Shown: positions 23,277-33,548 of the stretch, one piece after another
Numbering within the stretch: the first letter of the stretch is position 1
How the letters are laid out: every line of letters starts with the position of its first letter
Assembly (NCBI GenBank): GCA_027575765.1
Contig: JANBPT010000040.1
Coordinates: 32,947-96,946 of the forward strand
Direction: 5' to 3'
DNA length: 64,000 bases
Source of the DNA: Tieghemiomyces parasiticus
Taxonomy: Eukaryota; Kickxellomycota; Dimargaritomycetes; Dimargaritales; Dimargaritaceae
The notes under the pieces: model-generated
Databases searched by the model: none
The model's input: the letters and a program-made list of their open reading frames with translations, nothing else
Told to the model about the DNA's origin: nothing
Program-made: the position numbers and the translations under genes

Positions 23277-25293
23277 CTAGCAATGCGGAGTAAACATACG
23301 ATACGCCGCAACGCGGTTAATCTTCAGGGGCAGGCCCCAGTCCTTTACAACATCCAGACCCTTTTCATCCTCCCAAGCAGGCTCGAGGTGCATCTCGCGG
23401 AGAAATTCCCGTGCCGGTTCCGGCATGACGAGCTGGCGCCGACTGGGATCGGCGTTCTTCTGGCGGCCATACACGATTAGAGGTTGAGCAACACAGTAGA
23501 CCTTGTCCATCTTATTTTGGCGGACCAAGGCCTGAATGACACCGAAGAGGAAGGCATCGAGTTTGATTATGAATTGTCGATGGTGGTTAGAGGCTTCACG
23601 CAATGAAGTCGTGGCGATGGTTGAAGCGGCCATAGCCGTGCGTGCTGATGTGGGGGATCGGCGCTGATCACTCGCTAATGTCATCTTTTTGGGTGTGGCT
23701 TTGGCCTCTTCGAGGATGCCCTGTAGGGTTAGGTCTACCAGATTGTCAGCGTATTCACGCCAGATGCCTGTACGTCATTAGTTATGTGGATGGTGATAAA
23801 AATAATTATTTTGCGTCAAATGACAAGAAAACGTTAGGTATGTGGCAACTGTTAGTATTTACGGGCAGGGCGTCATTTACATACAAGCTGAATGCGAATT
23901 GCTGACTACGTGCGAGGGAAACAATGCGCTGCTGGACAGGTTAGAGCCGGTGTGTATGAACATACTTACCTTCGTTAATACCCTCGGCGAGGTCACGAAC
24001 CTGCTGGATATACTTGGTGCGCTCGTCGGGAACATTTTCGGGCAGATTGGAGGGCGGCCGGCTATTCAAATATTTACAGGCCACATCGCCCAAGGTACAC
24101 ACGGCCTTACTTATCATCTTTCCCAGTACGGCATTAACCAATTCGGCGATTTTACCAACCACTCGGGTTCCGTACCGGATATACCTCTCCAAACTGGTCA
24201 TGTCAGAATCGCCCTTAGCGAGAAGGGCCGCGAGGGGGTTAACGTAGAATGTGTCGAACATGGCAATCGTACGTTGTTCGGCGTAGGCTACGTTATCGGT
24301 GCTGGTTGTGTGGTAGTTATTCCGGATTATACCGAGATTATCCTTGATTTGACGAAAAGTGGCTTCCAGCCCATGACAGTTGGCATAGAAAGCAAGCTCG
24401 CTCGTCTGGGCGGTCAGAGGGACGTCCGTGCTTAAAGTGGTGCGGAGGTCGTAAACGGAAAGCCCGAGACGCTCCATGAAGTCATTGAGTGTTAGTCTGT
24501 TACTATTGAAGTTGAGAATGGCTTCGTTGTCACAATGGTAGCCCGGCTTATTACGGACGTGGAAGTACACGCACGGCTTCGAAAATCCGTCTTGGCCGCT
24601 AGGGTTAGGGTTGGCAGGGGCAGATGAATAATGAATAGGACCCACGGTCAATCCCTGATCCGTTGTCTGTAGGTTTAAGTCTCTATCTAGGGCCGAACAG
24701 AACCGGGTGGGAGACTGGTACAAATGAGGGGAGTTGACCTCGGCTAGAAGGTAGGATGCTGTGTTGGTACAGTCGCCCAGGGTCAGTTCATCAACGTAGC
24801 CATAGGTACCGGTAGAGCCGGGTGTAGGCTGGGCGTGTCGGTCACCGCCACCACGGTTAGAATTTAGTATTAGGCACTGGTCGTTCCAGCGGAGCTGGAA
24901 AACGTCTTTAGGGGAGAGCGGTATGGACCCGGTAGGACCTGAAGCATAGACGCCATTGGTTCCAATATTGGCCGCAGGATAAGGCCCCTGATCGACAATC
25001 GGCTGAGTCTGGTAGCTACCATCGGCGCCCCAGGCCGCGGTAACCATTCCCACTTGAAAGTATTCCGTGTTCGAACCTTGCGCCTGGATGAGCGATGTTG
25101 TCACTTTGGCTTGGCCGTTCTGGTCCTTGTAAGGGTGGACCCGGTAGTATCCGGATTGAAGCTCTACGAACGCGCCAGGTACCAACGGACTTTGGTTTCT
25201 AGTGTCTCTATTGCGATCGGCATAAACTTGGGGCTGGAGGAGGGCCAGAGCACAGAGGCCAAAGATGCCGGTGCGAAACGCACTGCGACTCAT
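23277..25293 (-). CDS. Secreted protein of unknown function (604 aa), two exons
   Basis: Exon 1 (23970-25293) opens with a clear signal peptide: Met-Ser-Arg, a hydrophobic core G-I-F-G-L-C-A-L-A-L-L and a likely cleavage after V-Y-A at residue 25. Exon 2 is 23277-23767. The 202-nt intron has GTAAGT and CAG ends and splits one Gly codon, giving 604 aa. The first half (26 to about 240) is rich in Gly, Tyr, Asn and Gln and reads as beta-rich, with scattered cysteines (for example W-N-D-Q-C-L-I-L-N). The second half is more helical. No membrane anchor, catalytic motif or known family is recognised. The frame runs open beyond the ATG to 25341, but without another ATG. A ricin-like or cell-wall-binding fold for the first half is possible but unproven. 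The gene model is well supported; the function is unknown. Confidence 0.75.
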
Positions 25294-26844
25294 GATGAAT
25301 GGGGTCACGACAGGGAGTTGAAACGAAATAGGAACTGTCAACAGGAACCGGGCGATATAAAACAGTGTGGACAGGTGGGCTGTTAATAATGTGCCATAGA
25401 GTGAAAACCAACGAGTAAGCGAGGTAAACGGACTACCTCAGTTGGGTAGATAGCGCAAAAGGGTAAGCAAAACGGTCGATGATGCAAGGTGGTGAGGTGA
25501 GCGGGCGGAGCAATGCTTTATAACGTCCCAACCACGACCCCCCGGGGCTGTAGGGGGCAGGTAAGGGCGGGCTAGCTGGGATGGGTCACCACTGAAGTCG
25601 CTATCGGTGCAGAGGACCCGAATGGCCAGCGGCCGAGCGGAGACGCTTACCGTCGCAAATAAAGACCAAGGTGTAGAGCCAGCTGCCCGCCCGTCCATTC
25701 GCCTTTGTGCGCGATTGGCCGGTAGCCTGTAGACGGGAAGGGCGCCAGTTGAACGGGCGAGGAGGGAAAGGGGGGAGACCAGCGGGAGGGGAGTGGTGGG
25801 CATTCACCGCACCCTAGCCCGTCATCCTGGAATTCGGGGTCGGCACCGGTGGCGTGTAGGGTGGCTGGATCAGCGCAATTATCGGGTCCCTTCGCCTCCC
25901 CTTCTTTCGCTTCCTGGTAAATTCGTCTTTTCACTTGGCGTCTAAACGCGCCCCCGTCTTCCTTCACTCGCTCATAGCCCACGTCTTCCCTCTGTCCGCC
26001 TTCATTTGACGTGGCCATCCTTTACCTGGTCTCGCCGCTGAGAGTCTGACGCACTGCTGATTGGCCAAGAAACTGGTACACAAAGGGTGGCCAGTGGCTA
26101 CAACGCCACTCCATCTGTTTGGCAAGAGACGGGACGGTAACGGGTTCTCCATCGTAGTAAGTCCGTCCCAGGATCCACCCTACCACCGGGTGAGTTGTAA
26201 AGTGTGCGGTTGCCAGGTTAATTGACCAGCCAAGTGGGGGTAGAGGGAGGGGTATCTAAGATTCCGTTATGCATGGCACCTGCAAGGGCCAGGAACGATG
26301 CCTAATTTCACAACCTTTGCTAGCTGGAGTTGTGCAACTCCGCGAAATGCAGCTTGCGTCACCTGCCTCGTCATAAAAACTTATTGTAAAAGCCCTAATC
26401 ACCATCTAGTGTACAGTGCCGAGAGGATTATGCTGTTCGGAATTTCAACGTTCATATTCTCAGGGTCGCAAAATAACTTGATAGTAATATAACCTTCAGC
26501 GCCTATCAAGACGCATCTAATGCTACCACTGCTGTGCATTACAATTGGTGAGCACACTGTAGGGTTGTTGATGGCTGCTTCGAATATAAAAACTCGGGAT
26601 TGATAGACTATCGGTGAGCAGCGTTTAACTGGGCGAAAAGAAGGTCTACTACACTACCGATGGAGGAGTCTTAGCTTACTGGTAAAAAGTTGGCCCGTTG
26701 CAAATATGCCGATATAGTGTGCCGGATTAAGCTTTACTGGTGACCGGCTCGCCCAGGGAGGACCAACGAGGCCGAACGGTTGCAAGTAAGCGAACTGGAT
26801 AACGGGTGGTAAATAGGAGGGTAAGGGCGGCCGAGAAGATAAGA
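25294..26844. other. Spacer upstream of the secreted-protein gene
   Basis: 1.55 kb. The proximal 700 bp is GC-rich and open in several minus-strand frames; one ATG-started frame is listed separately. The distal part (26050-26840) holds nothing recognised. Confidence 0.5.
25647..26018 (-). CDS. Possible hypothetical protein (123 aa), weak
   Basis: An ATG-started frame whose first 70 residues are hydrophilic and charged (R-R-Q-V-K-R-R-I-Y-Q-E-A-K-E-G-E-A-K), unlike most chance frames here. The last 50 residues are Pro/Ser/Gly-rich and look non-coding. It could be the first exon of a spliced gene or a chance frame in the 5' flank of the secreted-protein gene. No family is recognised. Confidence 0.2.
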   Translation of the reverse strand: MATSNEGGQREDVGYERVKEDGGAFRRQVKRRIYQEAKEGEAKGPDNCADPATLHATGADPEFQDDGLGCGECPPLPSRWSPPFPSSPVQLAPFPSTGYRPIAHKGEWTGGQLALHLGLYLRR

Positions 26845-27428
26845 TCAAGTGAAATAATAAAAAGGGTAGATACTGAAGCGAGAGTCGGGTGGAGAACCTG
26901 TCCGGCTTTTTTCTTTACCCTCAGAGGAACGCTGTTGTCTACTTTGGCCCGGTAGGCCTGGTAACTGGTGAAGCGTAGGTATTAGGGACAGGGGGGTGTT
27001 AATGGTGAGGTCAGTCCGTCGCAGGGCCGTCTGCCCTAGCTCTCCACCACTATAAAACTGCATCGCAAGTAGGCCTGTAGAGGGCCGAAGTGGCATGATC
27101 CCATGAACCACTGGGCCTTTCAAGTCCTCACCACTAATCAGCGTGGCAAAAGAGTACATCTTGCCGACAGACTCATGTAGTTCTGGGCCCATATCAGCGA
27201 CTAACTACCAAACGCAATCGTCACTAGTGATACGGCCAGGTCCACATCACTAACTAGGTCCTTGGCACAAGCTGACTGATACAAAATTCCGTAGGTGGGT
27301 AAGCTATACCTGGGGAGAACATCATCACCTGGCGGCCACAGCACCCCGGACTCCATTATAACAACTTCTAGACCCTCTTTGATATATAAACAGAGCGAGA
27401 TCGTAAAAAATTTTTGGGCAATGGTCAT
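26845..27428 (-). pseudogene. Broken MFS (monocarboxylate-type) transporter fragment
   Basis: Two minus-strand frames abut (27201-27428 and 26845-27192). The first ends T-I-A-F-G-S-stop; the second, in another frame, continues M-G-P-E-L...K-M-Y-S-F-A-T-L-I-S-G, then G-P-V-V-H-G-I-M and M-Q-F-Y-S-G-G. This order resembles the internal region of fungal monocarboxylate-type MFS permeases, where a V-A-D/E-L-F-G segment is followed by an L-G-x-x-Y-S-F helix, a G-x-P-I-x-G motif and an F-S-G-G helix. The match is by eye and short. Both flanks of the transporter are missing and the halves are one base out of phase, so it cannot make a permease. It ends about 100 bp from repeat copy B, so insertion or rearrangement may have destroyed it. 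Confidence 0.4.
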
Positions 27429-27526
27429 TATTTTGCGCGTATAACTAATGTATTATAGCCACCGTACGATATGTAAGGCATGCGTTGAAATCCAGCCTTT
27501 ATATTCTCACTACGCTGATATTTACA

Positions 27527-29812
27527 AGGTTATGTGCAAGCCCTCACTACAGCCGCATCGGATTGTAGGTGTGTGGGACAAATGATGTATACCCATATTG
27601 AAATGGTGTCTGGGACTTCAATCCCCCAAGCGCCACAAGCACGCTCTTAAGCCTGCTACCGTTTCTGGTATTCTCCCAGTCCCTACGCGTCCTAGCCATC
27701 TGTCTCCTACTCGCATGCCAATTTCCTTTATGACTCGAGCAGCCCAGTCCAATGCTGCTCCGGAGGCCAGGCAATTGGCTGCCCGGCCCCAGTCCAGGCT
27801 TGGCATCGAGGGCCTCCCTCACCAGACCCTTGTTCCCCGCCTGCCAGGCGTGTGTAGTGCGCATTTCTTTCAGTCCCCCCCCCGCTTGCCAAACGAGACT
27901 ACAACCACAACGTCGGGTCACCTTCACAAGCAGCTGCAAAGCAAGGACAGCCGCCGGGCTTGCTACATGGTTAGACTCAATATACACCGACTCTTAGATA
28001 GTCCAAAGCCTTCATTTCACATCCACCGGTAAGCGCTGGCCTGCTTCCACTTGTGGAATGTATCGTTGCTTGACCCTGATTTCTAGCAATGCGGCGCTAC
28101 ACGTGGAGCATGCCTGTCCATTAATGCCATTGCAGCAGAGTGATCAGGCAAGTCAACTTGGGGCCCCTGCTGGTCACCGGAAGAGGACGAAGGATTATAC
28201 CAGGCCGTGATGGCCCACGGTGCTGACAACCAGGTGGCCATTGTCTAGACAGGTGGATACACGGGGCAATGTGCAGTACAGGATGCGGCACAGGGTTTCC
28301 ACTGGCGTGGTCCGTTTCCAAGGCCCGTATGTTGCAACCAGCTCGCCGTCTACCAGACCACCCCGCTCCACTGACCGGGACGATCCGTGGCTCCTGCAGT
28401 GGGTGCCCATAGTGGGCAATTGTCGGGCCCAGTGGCAGTCCAAAAGGCACTGGATGGCTACGTACCACCCCACCGCCACCATTACCGGATACGGGTGGCT
28501 GAGCAGATTTGGTACCAATCTATCGTGGCCTGGGCTCAGGACGCTTGGAGCCGCAGCAAGGTCAAGTGGCTTAAAGCAGCGATTGTATACCCGGGAGAAC
28601 CAACCAGGAAACTGGCAGGTGGCCACCTCCCAAATGGGGCATGGCCAAATATTGATGCCAGTGCAAGCCCCGTGTAATATGCGGCACTCCAGGAGTCCCT
28701 GGAGCTGTACTCTGGTGGCAGGGCACATCCAAAGCCACCATCACTGAATACGGGCTGCGGCCCCCTCATAGGAATTGGTAAATCTACTGGCCCCACGCGG
28801 ACGACGCGCGCCCTGTGCCCAGGGTTCACCACCTGTCAGCCGATCCACCCGAGACCCGCCAACCTATACCAGGCCCTGGCAAAGGGTTCAGGCGTCGGAC
28901 CCGGCAACCACTGTTGACAATCTAGCCTACTCGGGGGTTGGACTGGAGTTCTTTACCAGTGCCAGTTTGGTGGGTCCACTCCCTCAAGGCAGGTTGGTCT
29001 TGGGGTCCAAGGTGCCTTGGCTGGTAGGGCTATACCCACCTGCAGACTCCCTAGCCAAACATCCTGTTGAACCGCCATGGGTACCAGTGAGGGTACAGCC
29101 GCCCGTCTCCTGGACCTTCACCGGGAACACAGGTCCGCATAGCCGCACGTCTCTCTGCAGAGGGACCTTGCTCTACACTGGTGCTTGATCCCAAATCTAA
29201 CTTGGCCCCACAAGGTGTGTGGTGAAGCAACCACTCAGGTCAAGCAGGCTTTTGATTCAACATTTGCTAATGTTGGTTGATTATAGCCGGTACCTGGTTT
29301 CGAACCCGTTTCAAAGCATGAAGTGCACGTCTCTGTCATGTAGTCACCCTTGACGTTGTAGGGTGGATTTGCTTGACAGTAGGCGCCACTATATCGCCGC
29401 ACAAGACAGCTATGCGTAAATAAGTATGTGTTTAGAGAGGGCAGCGTTTAACTGAACAGCACCCGTACGACTATCGAAGGAAGACAGTTGTCGTTCAAGC
29501 CGCTCACTCATGGGGACGGTGGTTTAGTTAGTACTGAAAGCAGTGGTGAGCTGCCGTCGTCACCAAGGCTACTAAATTGAACTCCGACCCCGCGCTTGAC
29601 CAAGCTAAGGAAACCCCATTGAACAGGGTGGTCCCGCCCACGGGCCACGATAAAGCGTCCAAGTTTCGAAGCGGAATGGCCAGTCGGGTGTGTCTCTACC
29701 CGTTAAGCCCGGCTCTGCGGTGTCCGCCTCGTAATGGTCGTAAGTCTTTTACCGAATGAGCCAGCTGAGGTGACCATTATGTTCATTATACCACCATTGA
29801 AGAGGACTGAGT
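27527..29812 (-). repeat. Dispersed repeat, copy B (inverted relative to copy A)
   Basis: About 2.29 kb, the reverse complement of 6437-8502, with scattered substitutions and small indels. Copy B retains about 225 bp (29032-29256) absent from A. Flanks beyond 27527 and 29812 do not match A's flanks, which fixes both edges to within a few bases. Frames that stay open in both copies include one of 60 codons at 29577-29759 (with its copy-A partner at 6491-6673) and one beginning at 28775 (partner 6979-7254). None shows a polymerase, transposase or integrase signature. Strand is assigned only relative to copy A. Confidence 0.75.
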
Positions 29813-30219
29813 GTGATGTCGACGGGAGCAAGCAGAGGGGACGTGGTCAGATATGTCACTATTAAGAATATTAGTAAGTATATTTTAGTTTCATAATGCA
29901 TATATATTATTGATGAAGATAGCCCCGAAAATTGACACTGGGTGGCTGACATTTACTCTCGCTGATATGTATCGGCCCTGTCAGACATGGATACTGAAGC
30001 CGGCTACAATCCGAACTTTTTTAAAAGTCCGTTTGCAAGAGCTTGGCTCGAATATTTACCCTTTTTACCAGATCTTACCCCCTACTTAAGGATAAATAAA
30101 ATCCAACCAAAGTACCAGTAACCTATATTTACCAGGTCTGGCCAGCAATGGGCTTACGTTTTTCAACGGAATATAGGTTACTATTCCCAGGACTGATATG
30201 CTGAGACTATTTATGCCAA
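29813..30219. other. AT-rich spacer right of repeat copy B
   Basis: About 400 bp of AT-rich DNA containing a 13-bp perfect inverted repeat (30117-30129 with 30170-30182). No gene is seen. Confidence 0.5.
30117..30182. repeat. 13-bp perfect inverted repeat with 40-nt loop
   Basis: AGTAACCTATATT at 30117-30129 pairs exactly with its reverse complement at 30170-30182. It lies between repeat copy B and the next gene. It could be a cruciform-forming site, a miniature element remnant or chance. Confidence 0.6.
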
Positions 30220-30516
30220 TCATTCTGTCATTCTGCTGTGCGGGGGGGGGGGCTGTACTGCTCCCCCCCCTTCACTCCTCTTCCTTGCCGTCTTTCTAAT
30301 TGGTATGTCACTAGCTTGTTGTAGTTCGTTTAGTAACATCGCCAATGATGTCGGGTCAGCTTTGATTTCTAACCGGCCAGCGCCATCGGATCCGCCATGG
30401 TCAATTTTTAACCTTTTGGACTCCACCGTCGCCTTTTCGGTAACCACAGTCGTCATGCACAACGTACCCGCTGGTGTCGAGTCCTGGGGTACTGTAGCTG
30501 TATAAAAAAAAGTCAT
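30220..30516 (-). CDS. Possible small protein (98 aa) of unknown family
   Basis: An ATG at 30516 opens a 98-residue frame with a normal amino-acid mix and a segment E-I-K-A-D-P-T-S-L-A-M-L-L-N-E-L-Q-Q-A that looks like a real amphipathic helix. It bears a distant similarity in pattern to the end of COMM domains, which I would not assign on this alone. A TATAAAA sequence on the same strand lies about 130 bp upstream (30646-30652), a plausible promoter spacing. The C-terminal end is low complexity, encoded by G and C runs. The gene would lie about 245 bp downstream of the aminotransferase stop, same strand. The frame might instead be that gene's 3' untranslated region. Confidence 0.35.
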   Translation of the reverse strand: MTFFYTATVPQDSTPAGTLCMTTVVTEKATVESKRLKIDHGGSDGAGRLEIKADPTSLAMLLNELQQASDIPIRKTARKRSEGGGAVQPPPPHSRMTE

Positions 30517-30645
30517 TTCCCATTTGCGTATGCAGAGGTTGTTTGGAATCCGAATGCTTTCCACATCTTAACTGGGTCGCTGCAACCCCTACTTCTATGC
30601 ACAGCCACCAGAGAAAGCCCGCCAGGCAAGTCTACGCTAAAGTGC

Positions 30646-30652
30646 TTTTATA
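30646..30652 (-). promoter_or_regulatory. TATA box candidate for the 98-aa frame
   Basis: TATAAAA on the minus strand, about 130 bp before the ATG at 30516 and downstream of the aminotransferase stop. Confidence 0.35.
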
Positions 30653-30761
30653 AATGTATACATATAGTTGGTTTTTATCATTATCGATTGGGTGGCCTAT
30701 CGTCGCTACCCATGGACCAGGCTGCAAAATACCCACACGCTCGCTTTCTCTAGGGAAGGGG

Positions 30762-32462
30762 CTACCCTGTCGCAATATTCAGAGCCTCGGCCAGTCTCAG
30801 AAGACCCAGGTCTAGCTCCACTTGGTCCATAGCGAACGTGAGGCGGAACCACCCGGGTGTCGTAGCGTGGAAGGCGCGGCCACTAGCCAGGTACACCCCG
30901 TGGTCCATTAGGTGGTCAAACAGCGCGGCTTCCTCCTCCGGACTAACCACCGCCCCCACCTTTCCTTTCTGTTGTTGGGAGACTTTGCAGTACGGCCGCA
31001 AATCCATCCACAGGAACGGTCCCGCCCGGGACGGCACATAGTTGATGTGATGGCGCTGCAAGAACGCCGCGGCTCTTACATACATCCTGGCCAGTGCGCG
31101 ACGGCTCGTCTCCAGGAAGGTTGTTAGCCACTCGGGGTCACGGAAGAAGGCACACGCCAGGGCGTCACTAGTATTGGCGTACCACGTGAAAGCCGATACA
31201 GATTTGACCGCCGCGGTGAACTGAGGGTCCCAAGGCGAAATGAAGTAGCCGATACGGAGACCGCCCATACAAAAGTCCTTGCTCATGCCGTGGATTACGT
31301 GGATTAGCTGCGGGTCGATGAGGTCGCGCAGGTTGTCTAGGCTGAGGATTGAGTGGAACGGCGTGGAGAAGTCGAGGGGGGCCAGTTGGGCGGTGACCGC
31401 GCCGTCGCGGAGGGTAGGCGAGTGGGCCAGAGCGGCCTCAGCGTCTAGAACCGCGGAGGCGACCTCGATGAGGTTGGTATCTGCTGTCGTCGTCGTGGTG
31501 CTGGTAGTGGTAGTGGTGGTAGATTGCAGGCGCTCCAGCTCATGATGGAAAACTGACAGGGCGTACACCTCATCGGCCAACACGTGGAGGTTGTTACGGT
31601 GAGCAAACCGCAGGATATTCTCCAGCAGCGGGCGGGAGTGACACAAGCCCAGGGGGTTGTGCGGGTTAAGCAGAATCAACCCGCGTACAAATAGGCCGTC
31701 GCCAATCGCCCGATGAAGGGCCGTGTCCAACAGGCGTACGTGGGCCTCAGGGTCGAGCATTTCGGCGGGGCTCATAGGTACACCAATCAGTTGGGTATCG
31801 GCGCGCATAGCGGTGTCAAAATCCAGGCCACCGTAGTACGGGGCGGCAACGAGGATGGCCTCGTCGGCGTCGCAGGTAACGTAGGAGAAGATGTCGATGG
31901 CACTGGTGGTACCGTTATGGACTGTGATGTGGTCCGCTTCGATGGTGATCGCTGGGTTGAAGTGGCGGTTGACCATTGCGGCGATGCTTTCGCGGAGCTG
32001 GCGGGAACCGGATATTTCCTTGCCGTAGCAGAGCTGCTCAGAGGTGATGTCCATGGCGGGGCGGAGCTGAGAGGGGAGGGGCGTACGGCAAGACAAGTAG
32101 GCCAAGTAGGAGTATATACCGGGGGGAGGTTAGCCGGTGTTGCTTTAGTTGTAGGGCGAAGGGGACAGGGTTAACTTCAAGACCAGTATATAATTTAGCA
32201 CCGTCCTTTTGTAAGGGCAACTTACGTGCTCCACGATGGCTTGGCTCAGTAGTTTATTCTCGGCCACGCCCATATCCATGATCCCCCCGGGGTTCTCGGT
32301 GGCATGGAAGGCGTTGTCGTTCTTCTTCATGATGGCCTGCCATAACGGGCTGCTAAAGTTGAGATTGCGGGTAACGCGGACCGACAGGGGACCGTCGCGC
32401 AGGGTGACCTTGGACGATTTAGGCGGGCCGTGGGCCTCCTGTTGCTGCAGGTCTTCAGCCAT
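30762..32462 (-). CDS. ACC-synthase-like class I/II aminotransferase, two exons
   Basis: A PLP-dependent fold-type I enzyme closest in motif to 1-aminocyclopropane-1-carboxylate synthases and ACCS-like aminotransferases. Exon 1 (32226-32462) gives 79 residues ending in the N-terminal M-G-V-A-E-N-K-L-L motif. Exon 2 (30762-32066) starts at a CTCTCAG acceptor behind a CTAAC branch-like site, and the phase-0 join gives 513 aa. Exon 2 has L-C-Y-G-x-x-x-S-G-S-R-x-L-R, the cofactor region H-N-G-T-T-S-A-I, P-Y-Y-G-G, N-P-H-N-P-L-G, A-D-E-V-Y-A-L-S-V-F, the PLP lysine Lys342 in M-S-K-D-F-C-M-G-G-L-R-I-G-Y, and a C-terminal F-R-L-T-F. An insertion of Thr-rich repeats precedes the lysine loop. All catalytic residues are present. 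Whether it makes ACC or acts as a transaminase cannot be told; fungal members are often uncharacterised. Confidence 0.88.
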
Positions 32463-33548
32463 TGTAAAAGGCGAGTGGTCAAGCGAGAGGGTGGAGAGTG
32501 GTGGGCTAGTGAGAGACGAGGGGAGGGGAGTACTGTCCGCGCCAGACAAGGTGTAAACTCCTCGTGGCTTGCCAGAGAGACAGACGGCGTTGGGGGTGCG
32601 ACACGGATCGGGAGGAGAGGGTGAGCAGCAGAGTCGGCTCGAGAACTGTGCAGTATCAGTAAAAGGGAGGGGTATCACATCTGGCGGGTAAGGTAAAGGG
32701 TGCCTCGGGGACTTTATAGGTGTTTCACATCTCAGACTCTGGACAGCGGCAGCCAGAGTGGTGCGTGTGGGAGAGTCTCAAATGGCGCCTCTGGCCCCAC
32801 GCTCTGACCCACGTCAGCCCCCCAAACCAAACCACTCAACCAGTCAGAACACCGTGACCGTTGACACGCTCTTCGCCGCCTCCCCACCCCACATACACAG
32901 AAATCCCATGTGCCTCCCGCATCTTGTGACGACTGATCTGGCGAGTATCCTTTGGATACCTTCCGAGTGGGCAGGCTAGGCTCTAGAGTACAAGGAGAGG
33001 ATGAGATTGGTTCCCACCCGCTGCAGCGCAGATGGTGAGAATAGATTGCTCAATTGCTGGGAGGGGCAATTATTCCCAGCCACGTCTTAATTGAACCGTA
33101 CAGCAGACAGTATGATGGGGCGAGGGGTTTGGATGAAACACGCAGGATGCCCTCCGCATCATCCCTAGATGGCCAATTTCCTAGCAACCAAGGAACTAAT
33201 GCATGTTGTAGTAGGGCCCATAGGCTGTCTTCGGTCGGCTACCAGGCCACGGTTGCTTTATTGCGTCGGTGGAACGAGTCAGTAAACTGCCGAGGTGGCA
33301 GCGGAGGGGGGGGGGTGCAAGATGGGAAAACAAAATACAATAGGTGTGGGAGAATCCAGATTGAAGGTGGAAACGGGAAGGGAGAGGAGGCCCCAAGGCC
33401 ATCTGTGCAGAGGAGAGAGAGAGGCCGGGCACAGTCTAGGTGACGATGCAGACCTGGAGGCGAGCTGGAAGGAGGAGGAGGACTAATCAACTACCCGCGC
33501 GTGCGGCCTTCCCGCTTGCTTCAAGACATGATTACCACTGGAGAGCGC
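32463..33548. other. Spacer between aminotransferase start and DM9 gene stop
   Basis: 1.1 kb. Holds the aminotransferase promoter (TATAAAG on the minus strand at 32712-32718) and a C/G-run patch near 33305-33313. No gene is seen. Confidence 0.6.
32712..32718 (-). promoter_or_regulatory. TATA box candidate of the aminotransferase gene
   Basis: TATAAAG on the minus strand, 250 bp before the start codon at 32462, with a purine-rich (plus strand) leader between. Confidence 0.4.

Noticed and set aside
23842..24435. 197-codon plus-strand frame over the secreted-protein gene
   Set aside because: Overlaps exon 1 and the intron of a better supported gene on the other strand, which has a signal peptide and clean splice sites.
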